DNA of 64,000 nucleotides, taken from contig NZ_CP031413.1 in the NCBI RefSeq assembly GCF_003367355.1, forward strand, positions 2,398,921 through 2,462,920, given 5' to 3'. This stretch comes from Lysobacter sp. TY2-98. GTDB lineage: Bacteria > Pseudomonadota > Gammaproteobacteria > Xanthomonadales > Xanthomonadaceae. This document shows positions 35,479-44,847 of the stretch, piece after piece. Numbering within the stretch: the first letter of the stretch is position 1; every line of letters starts with the position of its first letter. Made by a program: the position numbers and the translations under genes. Below the pieces are notes generated by a model that was not told where the DNA came from, searched no databases, and saw only the letters and a program-made list of their open reading frames with translations.

Positions 35479-36036
35479 ATGGCCACCAAGACTGTCATTG
35501 CGATTGGCTTGCTCGCGCTGTGCGGCTCGACCGACGCGTTCGCTCGCGAACTTTCGCCGCTCACGCGGTGCTTGAAGACAACATTCACGGAACAGCTTAG
35601 TGGGCCGGTACGCGAGCAGCCGCGTCTCGCGTCGAGCCATCGTGACTTCATCGCGCTCCACGACGGTAACTTCCGCTGGCATGGTGAGCCCAAGCAGAGT
35701 CCCGCCAACCTCACCTACGTCTACTGCTTTCGCAAGATCGAGGATGAAGGCGGCGTTCTGTTTGCTGACGGCAAGCCCATTCCCATGACGCGCAAGGCGG
35801 GCGGACAACGTGTCAGCAGCGGTGCTGAGTCGACCATGCTGCGCGACGGCGACACGATGGAGACGCTCTACACCAGCTTGGGCAGCAAGGGTGGCGCCAG
35901 CACCGCGATCGAAATTCTCTACGACGGTCAGGACAAGACGTCGCGGCTTACCATGCTGACGACCCAGCGCAACGATGGCACGTTGGTGATGATGACGGCG
36001 CCCGCAGTCGAGACCGAAATCCCGCCCGGCAGCTGA
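35479..36036 (+). CDS. Secreted protein of unknown function
   Basis: A 185-residue protein with signal peptide (cut after AFA, about residue 22). Mature domain is basic-to-neutral with Cys in TRCLKTTF and YVYCFRK, perhaps a disulfide. No family recognised. Codon use is slightly less GC-rich than neighbours. Confidence 0.6.
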   Translation: MATKTVIAIGLLALCGSTDAFARELSPLTRCLKTTFTEQLSGPVREQPRLASSHRDFIALHDGNFRWHGEPKQSPANLTYVYCFRKIEDEGGVLFADGKPIPMTRKAGGQRVSSGAESTMLRDGDTMETLYTSLGSKGGASTAIEILYDGQDKTSRLTMLTTQRNDGTLVMMTAPAVETEIPPGS

Positions 36037-36118
36037 TCGGCCGCGCCGCACGCCCGACGCAACCCCGCGCCACGCAAGGCTTCTCAGTCCGTGAGATGCG
36101 CACGTCGAGACTGGCGGC

Positions 36119-36340
36119 ATGCCCGCCATCCGCTCGACCCGCCCGCCGCAGGACTTCGTGTCCATCACCGCGCCCAACTGGGCGCAGCTGTGCGCACTGC
36201 TCGGTGAAAGTCCGAAGCAGCTGACGCTCCGGGTCGACGGCAAGTGCGTCGGCTGGCGCGCGCCGCAGATGTGGTACGTCGACCCGGACAGCTACCGCGC
36301 GGTGATGCAGCGCTGGCCCGACGGCTACTGGCCCGGCTGA
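36119..36340 (+). CDS. Small protein of unknown function
   Basis: A 73-residue cytoplasmic-type protein rich in Trp and Pro (WYVDPDSYRAVMQRWPDGYW). Codon use is normal for the window. No family recognised; weak start signal. Confidence 0.5.
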   Translation: MPAIRSTRPPQDFVSITAPNWAQLCALLGESPKQLTLRVDGKCVGWRAPQMWYVDPDSYRAVMQRWPDGYWPG

Positions 36341-36369
36341 CGGCCGTGCCGGCGGCGGCGATCCGCGCG

Positions 36370-36945
36370 ATGATGGACGCCCGCATTCCGTCGGCCACCG
36401 CCATGCATTCCGAGTACGACCCCGACGACAACTTCGCGCACGCGTTCGGCGAATCGTCCGACCTCGACGATGAAGCCGCGCTCGAGGCCGTGATGTGGCA
36501 GCTGCTGCTCGCGATCAATCCGGGCGACGACGACGCCGCGCAGGCGCAGTTCGCGCTGTGGCAGGAAGCCAGCGGCGGCACCGACGACCTCGACGTCGCG
36601 CTCGATGCGTTGCGCGAGGCGATCGACTGGAAGTCCGGCTTTCACATCGTCGAAGGTGATACGCGCGGCCTGGTCGAAAGCCTGGAAGAACTCGCTTCGC
36701 GCTTCGACCTGCGCATCGACTGGGGCGTCGAGGACGCGACCGACGACGACTTCCTCGACGACACCGACGTATCGGCGTTGCTCGACACCGCCTTCCATCG
36801 CCTGCGCGAACACCATTACACGCTGTGGGTGCGTGATGCCGGCCCGGACCTACATGCCGGCTGGATCGCGCACAGCCGCGACGACGAGAACATGCGGGCG
36901 ATTGCCGAAGCGCTCGGCATTCACGTGCGTCCGGCCGCCGCCTGA
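36370..36945 (+). CDS. Acidic protein of unknown function
   Basis: About 191 residues (start at ATG 36370 or 36403), very acidic. The second half has the conserved-looking LDTAFHRLREHHYTLWVRDA and RDDENMRAIAEALGIHV. I suspect a DUF6630-type family from memory, but this is not firm. Its stop is 3 nt before the start of the next gene, so they are co-transcribed. Confidence 0.55.
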   Translation: MMDARIPSATAMHSEYDPDDNFAHAFGESSDLDDEAALEAVMWQLLLAINPGDDDAAQAQFALWQEASGGTDDLDVALDALREAIDWKSGFHIVEGDTRGLVESLEELASRFDLRIDWGVEDATDDDFLDDTDVSALLDTAFHRLREHHYTLWVRDAGPDLHAGWIAHSRDDENMRAIAEALGIHVRPAAA

Positions 36946-36948
36946 GCC

Positions 36949-37434
36949 GTGGACCGCGGCCGCAAGCAACCGCTCTACCGCCGCGTGAACACGCGCACCC
37001 ACGGCGTGCGCGATCACGACCGCGGCGGTGAATTCCGGCACACGCGCAATGCCAAGAATCCCGAGCACGACTTCGTCACGCAGGCGTCGATGGGGGCGGA
37101 AACGAACCGTGGCGTCGACTACACGCCGCTCTACCGCTTTCTGCTCTCGCGCGTCGGCCGACCGTGGGAGGAGACGTATCGCGAGGCGGTGTCGCGCCTC
37201 GACCGGCCCGAACCGGTCTTCTGGATGGTGGCGAAGCAGCGCGAGGACGCGCGCGACGTGGTGCGAACCGGTCATTCGAGCTACTTCAGCGGTCTGTACG
37301 TGGGCGACGACGGCCTGCTCCATCGCACCGACCCGTCGCTGGACGAACACTCGCTGGCGCCGGACTGCCGCTGCTGCACGCACACGTTCAACGGCGTGCG
37401 GTTCACGCGGCCCTGCCCTGACGACGTTCCCTGA
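36949..37434 (+). CDS. Protein of unknown function
   Basis: A 161-residue, mostly basic protein starting with GTG 36949, 3 nt after the preceding stop. The C-terminus has a short DCRCCTHTFNGVRF cysteine cluster, possibly metal-binding. Family not recognised. The tight spacing to the acidic neighbour suggests they work together or are at least co-expressed. Confidence 0.55.
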   Translation: MDRGRKQPLYRRVNTRTHGVRDHDRGGEFRHTRNAKNPEHDFVTQASMGAETNRGVDYTPLYRFLLSRVGRPWEETYREAVSRLDRPEPVFWMVAKQREDARDVVRTGHSSYFSGLYVGDDGLLHRTDPSLDEHSLAPDCRCCTHTFNGVRFTRPCPDDVP

Positions 37435-37467
37435 CGTTTCCGCATTGCAGTGAAAGGACTCGCCCGC

Positions 37468-37812
37468 ATGCGCACCGCCACCATCGTATTCGTACTTGCG
37501 CTGTCCGCCGGCACCGCGCGTGCCGACACCACGCTGTGCACGTTCTCCAGCCCCCACCACGACATCGAATTCGCCGGCGATGCCGCGGTATCGGCCGTCT
37601 ACGTGCAGCGCAAGGACGGGCCGCATTCGCTTCCGGCGGGCAGCTATCGCCTTCTGCGCTTCGAAGCGCATGAGGCGCGTATCGACTTCGTGTTCGAGAA
37701 TCCGGGTGATGCCCGGCTCCCTGCGTCGTTCACCCTGAAAGGCGCGGGACGCGAGGTGTGGATCGTCCAGGGTCATGAGCGCGAACGCGGCGAACTTCAC
37801 TGCGGCCCCTGA
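37468..37812 (+). CDS. Small secreted protein of unknown function
   Basis: A 114-residue protein (ATG 37468, AGGA 9 nt upstream; a GTG at 37450 is the alternative) with a signal peptide ending near RADTTLC and a beta-rich mature domain. Two cysteines (LCTF, LHCGP) at the ends could form a disulfide. Family not recognised. Confidence 0.65.
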   Translation: MRTATIVFVLALSAGTARADTTLCTFSSPHHDIEFAGDAAVSAVYVQRKDGPHSLPAGSYRLLRFEAHEARIDFVFENPGDARLPASFTLKGAGREVWIVQGHERERGELHCGP

Positions 37813-37918
37813 GTGCTTCGCACCGCGTGCCGACGTCGACGTCTTGTCGCGACGTCGACAACACGCTTGTTATCGGAGCGGTGGCGCAACCCCGAGCGCC
37901 ATCCATCAGGAGAACGAC

Positions 37919-38542
37919 ATGCCCCGTGGTGACAAGTCGTCGTATTCGAGCAAACAGAAGCGCCAGGCCGAACACATCGAGGACAGCGAGCGCAAGCAAG
38001 GGCGTTCCGAAGAATCCGCCGAGCGCATCGCCTGGGCGACGGTGAACAAGCAGGACGGCGGTGCGAAGAAATCCGGTGGGCGCAAGTCCGCCAAGAAGGC
38101 TGCGAAGAAGACCACGAAGAAGGCTTCGAAAAAGTCGAGCGGCCGCAAGTCGGCGTCGAAGACCGCCGCGCGCAAGAGCACGGCCAAGAAGGCAACACGC
38201 AAGACGGCTGCGAAAAAGACGGCCCGCAAGTCGGCTGCGAAGAAGGCGACACGCAAGACCGCTGCGAAGAAGACTGCGCGCAAGTCGGCTACGAAGAAGG
38301 GCGCACGCAAGAGCACGGCGAAGAAGGCTGCACGGAAGTCGACCGCGCGGAAGTCGACGGCCCGCAAGGCGGCGGCGAAGAAGGGCGGACGCGCCAGCGC
38401 CGCGAAGAAGACGGCGCGCAAGTCGACCGGTCGCAAGACGGCCAGCAAGAAGAGCGCGCGCAAGTCGACCGCGAAGAAGTCCACCGCGCGCAAGGGCGGC
38501 GCCCGCAAGCGCGCGTCGAAGTCGGCGTCGCGCAGCCGCTGA
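37919..38542 (+). CDS. Lysine-rich histone-like protein with 'plasmid stabilization'-type N-terminus
   Basis: A 207-residue protein. Residues 1-50 (PRGDKSSYSSKQKRQAEHIE and on to SAERIAWATVNKQDGG) form a short conserved domain found alone in many proteobacteria and often labelled plasmid stabilisation protein. Residues 51-207 are KKxARKS/KKTARKS repeats like the other histone-like protein at 13583. AGGAG is 6 nt before the ATG. DNA binding is inferred from composition. Confidence 0.82.
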   Translation: MPRGDKSSYSSKQKRQAEHIEDSERKQGRSEESAERIAWATVNKQDGGAKKSGGRKSAKKAAKKTTKKASKKSSGRKSASKTAARKSTAKKATRKTAAKKTARKSAAKKATRKTAAKKTARKSATKKGARKSTAKKAARKSTARKSTARKAAAKKGGRASAAKKTARKSTGRKTASKKSARKSTAKKSTARKGGARKRASKSASRSR

Positions 38543-38660
38543 GCGCTTGAACGCGACGGGTCGCCGCAATGGCGGCCCGTCGCATGTTCGCGGGTGCGAT
38601 CGCTGACGTTGCACGGCGCACAGCGACTACGATGCCGGCAGCCTCCCGCGGTCGCCGCCC

Positions 38661-39179
38661 ATGTCCGACTTCAACATCGTTCCGCTGCGCCCTGACGACG
38701 CGATGCGTCTCGGTCGCCTGATGGTGGCTGCGTATTCCGCACTCGAGGGCTTTCCGACGCCCGACGAACAGCCGCAGTACTACGCCCTGCTCGCCGATGT
38801 CGCACGTTTCGCGAAGGTGCCGGGCGCGACGGTGTTCACGGCGCTCGACGAGGACGACACGCTGCTGGGTGGCGTCGTGTATTTCGCCGACATGGCGCAT
38901 TACGGCGCCGGTGGGGTCGCGACGCAGGAACGCCAGGCGGCCGGCTTCCGCTTGCTCGCCGTCGATCCGGCACTGCAGGGGCGCGGCGTCGGCAAGCGGC
39001 TGACGCAGCACTGCATCGACCAGGCGCGTCGCGACGGTCGTCGCGAGGTGATCCTGCACACCACCGCGGCGATGAAACCCGCGTGGGCGATGTACGAGCG
39101 GCTCGGCTTCCGCCGGTCGGAGGATCTCGACTTCCTGCAGCAGGGCTTTCCGGTGTACGGGTTTCGCCTCGCGCTGTAG
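38661..39179 (+). CDS. GNAT-family N-acetyltransferase
   Basis: A 172-residue protein with the acetyl-CoA-binding motif A LLAVDPALQGRGVGKRL (Q-x-x-G-x-G) and the motif B region ILHTTAAMKPAWAMYERLGF. Substrate unknown. Confidence 0.9.
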   Translation: MSDFNIVPLRPDDAMRLGRLMVAAYSALEGFPTPDEQPQYYALLADVARFAKVPGATVFTALDEDDTLLGGVVYFADMAHYGAGGVATQERQAAGFRLLAVDPALQGRGVGKRLTQHCIDQARRDGRREVILHTTAAMKPAWAMYERLGFRRSEDLDFLQQGFPVYGFRLAL

Positions 39180-39280
39180 CGGCTCGGCGCATCGACTTCG
39201 TACTCGCTTCACACACGGGTCATTCGGCGCCCATGCGTACGCGTCAGCCTGCGGCCCTGTCCGAAACCGGAGTTCGACCC

Positions 39281-39838
39281 ATGGCCACGCCCACTCCCGT
39301 CGCACCGCATCGCGAACGCTGGACACCTGCGGCATGGATCGCCGCCACCATCCTCCTGCTGCTGCCTGCGATCGCCATGTCGCTTGGCACCGACGGCGTG
39401 ACGTGGACGCCGTCCGACTTCGTCGTTGCCGGCGTGATGCTCTACGGCGCCTGCGCTCTGTACGAAGTCGCGCGTCGCATGTCGTCCGATCGCTGGTATC
39501 GCGCGGGTGCAGGCGTCGCCGTGCTGAGCAGCTTGCTGCTGGTGTGGGTGAATCTTGCCGTCGGGATCATCGACAGCGAACGCGACGCGGCGAATCTGGT
39601 GTTCGCGGGCGTACTCGCGATCGGCGCGATCGGTGCCGCCGTGGTGCGCTTGCGCGCAGGCGGCATGGCGACGGTGCTGCTCCTCGCCGCCACCGCGCAG
39701 GCGGGCGCGGCGGTGTATGCGGGGATCGCAGGCCACGACGGCAAGGACCTGGCCGCCGCCGGTCTGTTCGTGCCGATGTTCCTGGCGTCGGCGTGGCTGT
39801 TCCGGCGCGCGGCTGCGAGCACCGTCGCACGTCGCTGA
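39281..39838 (+). CDS. Six-helix membrane protein of unknown function
   Basis: A 185-residue protein with about six hydrophobic helices and no charged catalytic motif. Start ATG 39281 (39233 is an alternative). Family not recognised. Its stop is 5 nt from the stop of the convergent MFS gene. Confidence 0.65.
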   Translation: MATPTPVAPHRERWTPAAWIAATILLLLPAIAMSLGTDGVTWTPSDFVVAGVMLYGACALYEVARRMSSDRWYRAGAGVAVLSSLLLVWVNLAVGIIDSERDAANLVFAGVLAIGAIGAAVVRLRAGGMATVLLLAATAQAGAAVYAGIAGHDGKDLAAAGLFVPMFLASAWLFRRAAASTVARR

Positions 39839-39843
39839 GCCGA

Positions 39844-41454
39844 TCAGGTTTCCAGTGACGCCTGGATGTCTTCGAGGCGTGCGCCGCGCGTCTCGATGCC
39901 GCTCACCAGCAGCATCACCATGGAGATCGCCATCGGGATCGCGATCAGGAACGCGGACATCGCGAAGTTCTGGAAGAACCCGTACACGCCGAGCCCCGCG
40001 CCGATGATGCCGCCGAGCTTCGAACTCGCGGCCACGGCGCCGGATCCGGTGCCGCGCAGGTGCACGGGATAGATCTCCGCCGCGTACGGAATCAGCATCG
40101 CGATCACGCCGCTGACGCTTACCAGCAGGGCCACGACCACCGCGATCACCGCCGCCTGCGAACGCAGGCCGAGCATGCCGATCGCACCGAGGGCGACCAA
40201 CGACAGCGCGGTGAGACCGATGAACAGGACGAGCGCGCGATAGCTGCTCCAGCGGTGGTAGAGCCAGACCACCACGGCGATGCCCGGCAGCGCGTACACG
40301 GCCGACTTCGCGAGCAGCGCGCTGGTCGCCTTGGCGTCCACGCCCAGTGCCGTGAGGTTCACCGGCAGCCACAGCAGCACGCCGAAGTTCACCAGGCCCC
40401 AGGCGATGCCGCAGACCATCAGGCCGGCGGAGATGCGCGCATGGCGGCCGCGCATCAACAGGCGGATACCGCTGGCGGCGTGTTGTTCGTCGATGACCGG
40501 AGGGCCGGGGTGCGCCGCGTCCTCGACTTCGACGCCGTCGCGTGCGGGGCCGACGAACTTGCCCAGCACAGCGCGCGCAACGTGCTCGAGGCCCATGCTC
40601 GACAGGAAGCGCGGCGATTCGGGAATGAAGCGGTTGAGGATGATGATGATCGCGCCCGTCGGCAGCCCGAGCAGCCACAGCACGCGCCAGCTGAACATCG
40701 GCTCGAGCGTCGCCGCCGCGCCGGCCGCGAGCAGGTAGCCGGCCGACGTGCCGATTCCGCCGAGCGCTACGAGCAACCAGCCGCGGTGGGCCGCCGGAAT
40801 CGTCTCGGCCATCAGGGTGAACGTGATCGGCAGCAGACCACCGGCCGATGCGCCCATCAGGAAACACATCGCGAGGTTCCAGCCGAACGACGGCATCGCG
40901 CCGCAGATCGCGGTGCCGATGAACATCAGCGCGGACAGCAGGATCGCAGCGCGCCGCCCCAGCCGGTCGGCCATGCGTCCCCACACCACCGAGCCCACCG
41001 TCGTGCCGGTCAGCGCGCACAGTGCGAGCAGGCTGGCGGTCGGCTTGGCGATCTTGTACTCGGCGCTCATGCCGGGCACGACGAAGCCGAGCGTCGCCGG
41101 CTTCATGACGTCGATCGCCAGCGTCACCGTCAACACCAGCACCAGCTTCCAGTGCTCGATGTTGAGCGGCACGCCGTCGGCGATGTGGAACTGCAGCGTC
41201 GGCTTCGACGCATGGCCGTGATGCCGCATGGCGTCGAAGCGCGGCGCGAGGCCATAGGTGGCGAAGGCCAGGCCCAGCGGAATCGCCGCCATGCCGAACA
41301 GCATGGCGGTCGTCATCGGCATGCCGACCATCTGCCAGTGGGTGTACTGGCCCATCATGAACATGGGCATGTGCGCGAACACGCCGGCCGTGATCAGCGC
41401 GCAGCCGAGCCAGAAGGCCCAGGCATGGTGGAAGGAAACGCCGCTGGCCTTCAT
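39844..41454 (-). CDS. MFS transporter with an extra N-terminal membrane domain
   Basis: A 536-residue major facilitator. The classic loop motif WGRMADRLGRRAA and a PESPRFL segment of the sugar/organic-acid porter branch are present. Before the usual twelve helices there are about 85 additional residues with two hydrophobic segments rich in Met and His (FAHMPMFMMGQYTHWQMVGM), absent from typical members. Substrate unknown. Start 41454 with GGGGGA upstream. Confidence 0.85.
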   Translation of the reverse strand: MKASGVSFHHAWAFWLGCALITAGVFAHMPMFMMGQYTHWQMVGMPMTTAMLFGMAAIPLGLAFATYGLAPRFDAMRHHGHASKPTLQFHIADGVPLNIEHWKLVLVLTVTLAIDVMKPATLGFVVPGMSAEYKIAKPTASLLALCALTGTTVGSVVWGRMADRLGRRAAILLSALMFIGTAICGAMPSFGWNLAMCFLMGASAGGLLPITFTLMAETIPAAHRGWLLVALGGIGTSAGYLLAAGAAATLEPMFSWRVLWLLGLPTGAIIIILNRFIPESPRFLSSMGLEHVARAVLGKFVGPARDGVEVEDAAHPGPPVIDEQHAASGIRLLMRGRHARISAGLMVCGIAWGLVNFGVLLWLPVNLTALGVDAKATSALLAKSAVYALPGIAVVVWLYHRWSSYRALVLFIGLTALSLVALGAIGMLGLRSQAAVIAVVVALLVSVSGVIAMLIPYAAEIYPVHLRGTGSGAVAASSKLGGIIGAGLGVYGFFQNFAMSAFLIAIPMAISMVMLLVSGIETRGARLEDIQASLET

Positions 41455-41677
41455 GTCATCCCCCGTGTCGAACAGGGAGTGTAGTGCGCCGCGCGCGTCA
41501 GGCCGCGCTCGTTCGCTCCGCGGTCGCGGACGACGTGTGCGACGGCATGCATACATGACGATCCGCACGGGCCCCTGCATGCAGCGCGCGCTGCCCCGTC
41601 GGGCAATGCCGACAGACGGCGATCCGCGCGCCGAAAGTGGACAGGACGATGAAACCTCCTGACCGAGAGACGTCGTC

Positions 41678-42529
41678 ATGCAATCGACCCATCGCGTATC
41701 CGTCGCCGGTCGGCCGCTGCAGCTCGCGCTGGCGTTCGCCTTCGCCGCCGCACCGCTCGCGGCGCAGGCCGTCACGCCGCTGGACACCTTCAGCGCGCGC
41801 TTCGGCGGCTACATCAAGCAGTTCGACACCCAGCTCCGCGCCGACAGCCAGACACAGCAGGGCACGGAGATCGACCTCGACAAGGACCTCGGCCTCGGCG
41901 GCCAAGGCAATGCGATCGCCTTCGTCAACGCGACCTGGCGCCCGCTCGACAACCACGAGTTCGGCATCGGCTACTACCAGGACGACACCAGCGCGACGCG
42001 GCGCACGACGCGCACCTTCGAATTCGACGGCAACACCTACCAGGCCAACAGCACGCTGCACGCCGAAAATGCGATCGACACGTACGAGGCGTACTACGTC
42101 TGGTGGGCCGCGAACAATCCGAACTGGGCGCTGGGACCGCGCGTGGGCCTGACCTGGTACCGCATCGACCTGACCGTCGACGTGCAACTCGATGCCAACG
42201 GCAACACCGCGACCAACAGCCAGCGCGGCGAAGTCTCCGCCGATCTACCGGTACCGACGCTCGGCGGCTCATGGCGCTATGTACCGGGCGGCAATTCCGA
42301 CTGGCGCTTCGGTGCGGACGGCGGCTGGTTCTCGCTCAATTCCAGCGGCATCGACGGCGATGTGTACTTCGCGCGCGTCGGCGTCGAATGGTTTCCGTGG
42401 GAACGTTGGGGCTTCTCGGCCGACTACACGTCGCGGCGGGTCAAGATCGACGCCGACAAGAGCGGCTTCACCGGCAACCTGAACTTCAAGGACAGCGGCG
42501 TGCGTCTCGGGGCGGTGTACCGGTTCTAG
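41678..42529 (+). CDS. Outer-membrane beta-barrel protein
   Basis: A 283-residue protein with a signal peptide (cut after AAQA, about residue 31) and alternating aromatic/hydrophobic strands ending in a C-terminal Phe (RLGAVYRF), the hallmark for barrel insertion by BAM. No family-specific motif recognised; a small porin or OmpW-like barrel is possible. Confidence 0.78.
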   Translation: MQSTHRVSVAGRPLQLALAFAFAAAPLAAQAVTPLDTFSARFGGYIKQFDTQLRADSQTQQGTEIDLDKDLGLGGQGNAIAFVNATWRPLDNHEFGIGYYQDDTSATRRTTRTFEFDGNTYQANSTLHAENAIDTYEAYYVWWAANNPNWALGPRVGLTWYRIDLTVDVQLDANGNTATNSQRGEVSADLPVPTLGGSWRYVPGGNSDWRFGADGGWFSLNSSGIDGDVYFARVGVEWFPWERWGFSADYTSRRVKIDADKSGFTGNLNFKDSGVRLGAVYRF

Positions 42530-42579
42530 GCTGCGGCCGATCGCCCGATATCGCGTGCGACGCGAGCGCTCGTCGCACG

Positions 42580-43005
42580 TCAGCCCTGCGATTCTTCGGC
42601 CACGACGTCGAGCATGTCCGCTCGCCGCGTGTGGAACAGGCGCTGCCGACGCAGCCACGCGACGCCGTCCTCGCGTGCGGTGAACACGCCCGCGTTGAGG
42701 CCCAGCTGCGATGCGACGACCATGCCGATGCGGTCGTCGTCGAGCAACGCGTCGTCCGCGACGAACGCGATCGACAGGCCCGGCACCGCGATCGATGCCC
42801 ATTCGCGCACCGTGTCCACGCGCTCGATCACGCTGGGCATGCCGAGGCCGGTCGCCTGCAGCACGTCGATGAGGATGCGCCGGTAGCCCTGCTGCTGGAC
42901 GTCGATGAGCCCGGCCTTCACCGCGCCGCGCACGACCGCGACCGAAGCGTTGCCGTGCACGGCCAGTACCGCGATGCCGTTTTCCATCGTGACGATGTCG
43001 AGCAT
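42580..43005 (-). CDS. STAS/SpoIIAA-like cytoplasmic protein
   Basis: About 141 residues with the fold pattern of SpoIIAA/STAS-like proteins: N-terminal beta strands (LDIVTMENGIAVLAVHG), a helix and ILIDVLQATGL in the middle, and a surface helix region. Start 43005 has GGGGAGG upstream. Tentative; function unknown. Confidence 0.55.
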   Translation of the reverse strand: MLDIVTMENGIAVLAVHGNASVAVVRGAVKAGLIDVQQQGYRRILIDVLQATGLGMPSVIERVDTVREWASIAVPGLSIAFVADDALLDDDRIGMVVASQLGLNAGVFTAREDGVAWLRRQRLFHTRRADMLDVVAEESQG

Positions 43006-43077
43006 GAGCCCTCCCCTGCCCCGCATCCTACCCATGGATGCGGTCGCTCATGCGACGCCCGCCTCGATTCGGACGAT

Positions 43078-43338
43078 TCAGGGCTTGCAGCGCGCTTCCA
43101 CGATGCGGACCTGGGCGTCGGCCACGGTGGCCGGCCGGCCTTCCGAGTCGAACAGGTCATAACCCTTGGGCCGGCAGAGATCGCTCGCGCGCTCGAAGCA
43201 CGTGAGGTCACCGCCGGGGGCGCAGACCACGGCGCTCGTGCGTGGCGCCGGGGCACTTTTGGGACCGGACGCGGTGGGCGCGGTCGAGGCGCAGCCGGCC
43301 AGCAGCAGCGGGACGGCGAGGATGCGGATGGGCGACAT
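43078..43338 (-). CDS. Small lipoprotein
   Basis: An 86-residue protein with lipobox LLAGC at residues 13-17 (MSPIRILAVPLLLAGC) and a mature part with four further cysteines (VVCAP, TCFE, LCRP, ARCKP). AGGAGG 6 nt upstream of the ATG. Family not recognised. Confidence 0.72.
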   Translation of the reverse strand: MSPIRILAVPLLLAGCASTAPTASGPKSAPAPRTSAVVCAPGGDLTCFERASDLCRPKGYDLFDSEGRPATVADAQVRIVEARCKP

Positions 43339-43412
43339 GGCGACCTCCTTCGGTGTGCGCGACGGGGTGCGTACACGGTACGCCTGCGCGGCCACCGCGT
43401 CCTGCGGCGTCC

Positions 43413-44093
43413 TCAGGCCCGCGCCTTGACGATCGACAGCCCGATCAGCCGCGACACCACGATCGTGACGTAGCCGATGCCCGCCATCTGCTCGAACATC
43501 ACCAGTACGCGAGCCGGCGGCGAGATCGGCATGACATCGCCATTCCCCACACCCGACAGCGTCGACACGCTGAGGAACAGCAGCTCCAGCCACAGCCGCG
43601 GACGTGCGGGTTCGACTGCGCCGATGAAGCTCCGCGGCTCGATCGCCTGACAGACGAGGTAGGTGTAGGCGAAGGCCCAGGCAAGCAGGGTAAACGTCGC
43701 GCCCGAGGCGAACAGCTCGTCGGCGGTGACTTCATGGTCGTGCAGCATGTAGCCGATCAGGCTGATCGCGGCGTAGAAATACAGCACCGCTTCCAGCACG
43801 GACGACCACATCGCCAGCGTCGGCATGTCGAAGAGGATGGCCGCGCCCGACAGCAGGATCGCCGGAATCGCCAGCGCCCACGCGACCGAATTGGCCGACG
43901 GACTGCGTCGCACCACCCACACCGCGAGCGGCACCACCACCAGCGCGCCGGCACTGAACAGCAGGCGCTCGGATTCCGACTCCGCGCCGCCGAGCCGCGC
44001 GTACAGCACGAGGCTCAGCAGCTGCGCGGCGAGCAGATAGGCCGACGGATGCCGGCGCGGATGCAGGAACGACGGGACGGCGAGCGGTCGCAT
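43413..44093 (-). CDS. Putative ion channel with atypical selectivity filter
   Basis: A 226-residue membrane protein with about six hydrophobic segments. The pore region reads LFLSVSTLSGVGNGDVMPIS near residue 180. This is the position of the K+ channel signature T-x-GYGD, here S-G-V-G-N-G-D. The last helices and length fit the single-pore ion channel (Ion_trans_2) family. The altered filter makes potassium selectivity uncertain. GGAG 7 nt before ATG 44093. Confidence 0.75.
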   Translation of the reverse strand: MRPLAVPSFLHPRRHPSAYLLAAQLLSLVLYARLGGAESESERLLFSAGALVVVPLAVWVVRRSPSANSVAWALAIPAILLSGAAILFDMPTLAMWSSVLEAVLYFYAAISLIGYMLHDHEVTADELFASGATFTLLAWAFAYTYLVCQAIEPRSFIGAVEPARPRLWLELLFLSVSTLSGVGNGDVMPISPPARVLVMFEQMAGIGYVTIVVSRLIGLSIVKARA

Positions 44094-44205
44094 AGCGGTC
44101 TCCGGCAATCGGCGCATCTAACACGGCCGATCGTGGGCGGGATGTGCGCGCCGGTCGCACCACGCCGGTATCCTTCGACGTCGCACGACCGGGAGGGGAG
44201 CCCGC

Positions 44206-44847
44206 ATGCGGTCCATGTCGCAACGCACCGAGTGCCTGCTCGTTCTGCTCGTCGCGTTCGCGATGCCGGTGCTGTCGAGCATGACGTCGCTGATCGCGCC
44301 GTCCACGCAGCCGGCGATCACCGAGGACGGCCTGCGTTCGCTGATCGTCTACGAAGCCGTGGTGCTGCTCGCGCTGTTGCCGCTGCTGCGCCTGCGCGGC
44401 TGGCAACGCGCGCATCTGGGTGCGGTGTGGAACGACTGGGACCTGCCCGCCGGCGCGCTGCTCACGCTGGTGACGCTGCTGGCCTGCGGCGTGCTCGGCG
44501 TGCTGATGCAGGAGGTCGCCCACATCGTGCCGCCCGCGCCCGACACGCTGGTCGCGCGTGACATTCCGATCGCGACGGTCGCGCTCGCGTCGATGGTGAA
44601 TCCGCTATTCGAGGAACTGTTCCTCTGCGGCTATCTGGTCGGCGTGCTGAAGCCCGCGCGCGGCACCGCGTTCGCGGTGAATGCGAGCACCGCGTTGCGA
44701 CTGTCGTACCACCTCTACCAGGGCGCGCCGTCGGTGTTGATCATTCCGGTCGGCCTGCTGTTCGCGGCGTGGTATGCACGCACCGGTGGACTGTGGCCAG
44801 TAGTGATCGCGCACGCCGCGTTCGACGCGATGGCGCTCGCCCGTTAG
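44206..44847 (+). CDS. CPBP-family intramembrane protease-like protein
   Basis: A 213-residue polytopic protein. Motif 1 is EELFLCG (the two glutamates kept, the usual Arg replaced by Cys), motif 2 is LSYHLYQGAP, and motif 3 is VVIAHAAFD. So the glutamate/histidine core is retained with one conserved residue changed. Its stop overlaps the stop of the convergent response-regulator gene by 4 nt. Confidence 0.75.
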   Translation: MRSMSQRTECLLVLLVAFAMPVLSSMTSLIAPSTQPAITEDGLRSLIVYEAVVLLALLPLLRLRGWQRAHLGAVWNDWDLPAGALLTLVTLLACGVLGVLMQEVAHIVPPAPDTLVARDIPIATVALASMVNPLFEELFLCGYLVGVLKPARGTAFAVNASTALRLSYHLYQGAPSVLIIPVGLLFAAWYARTGGLWPVVIAHAAFDAMALAR

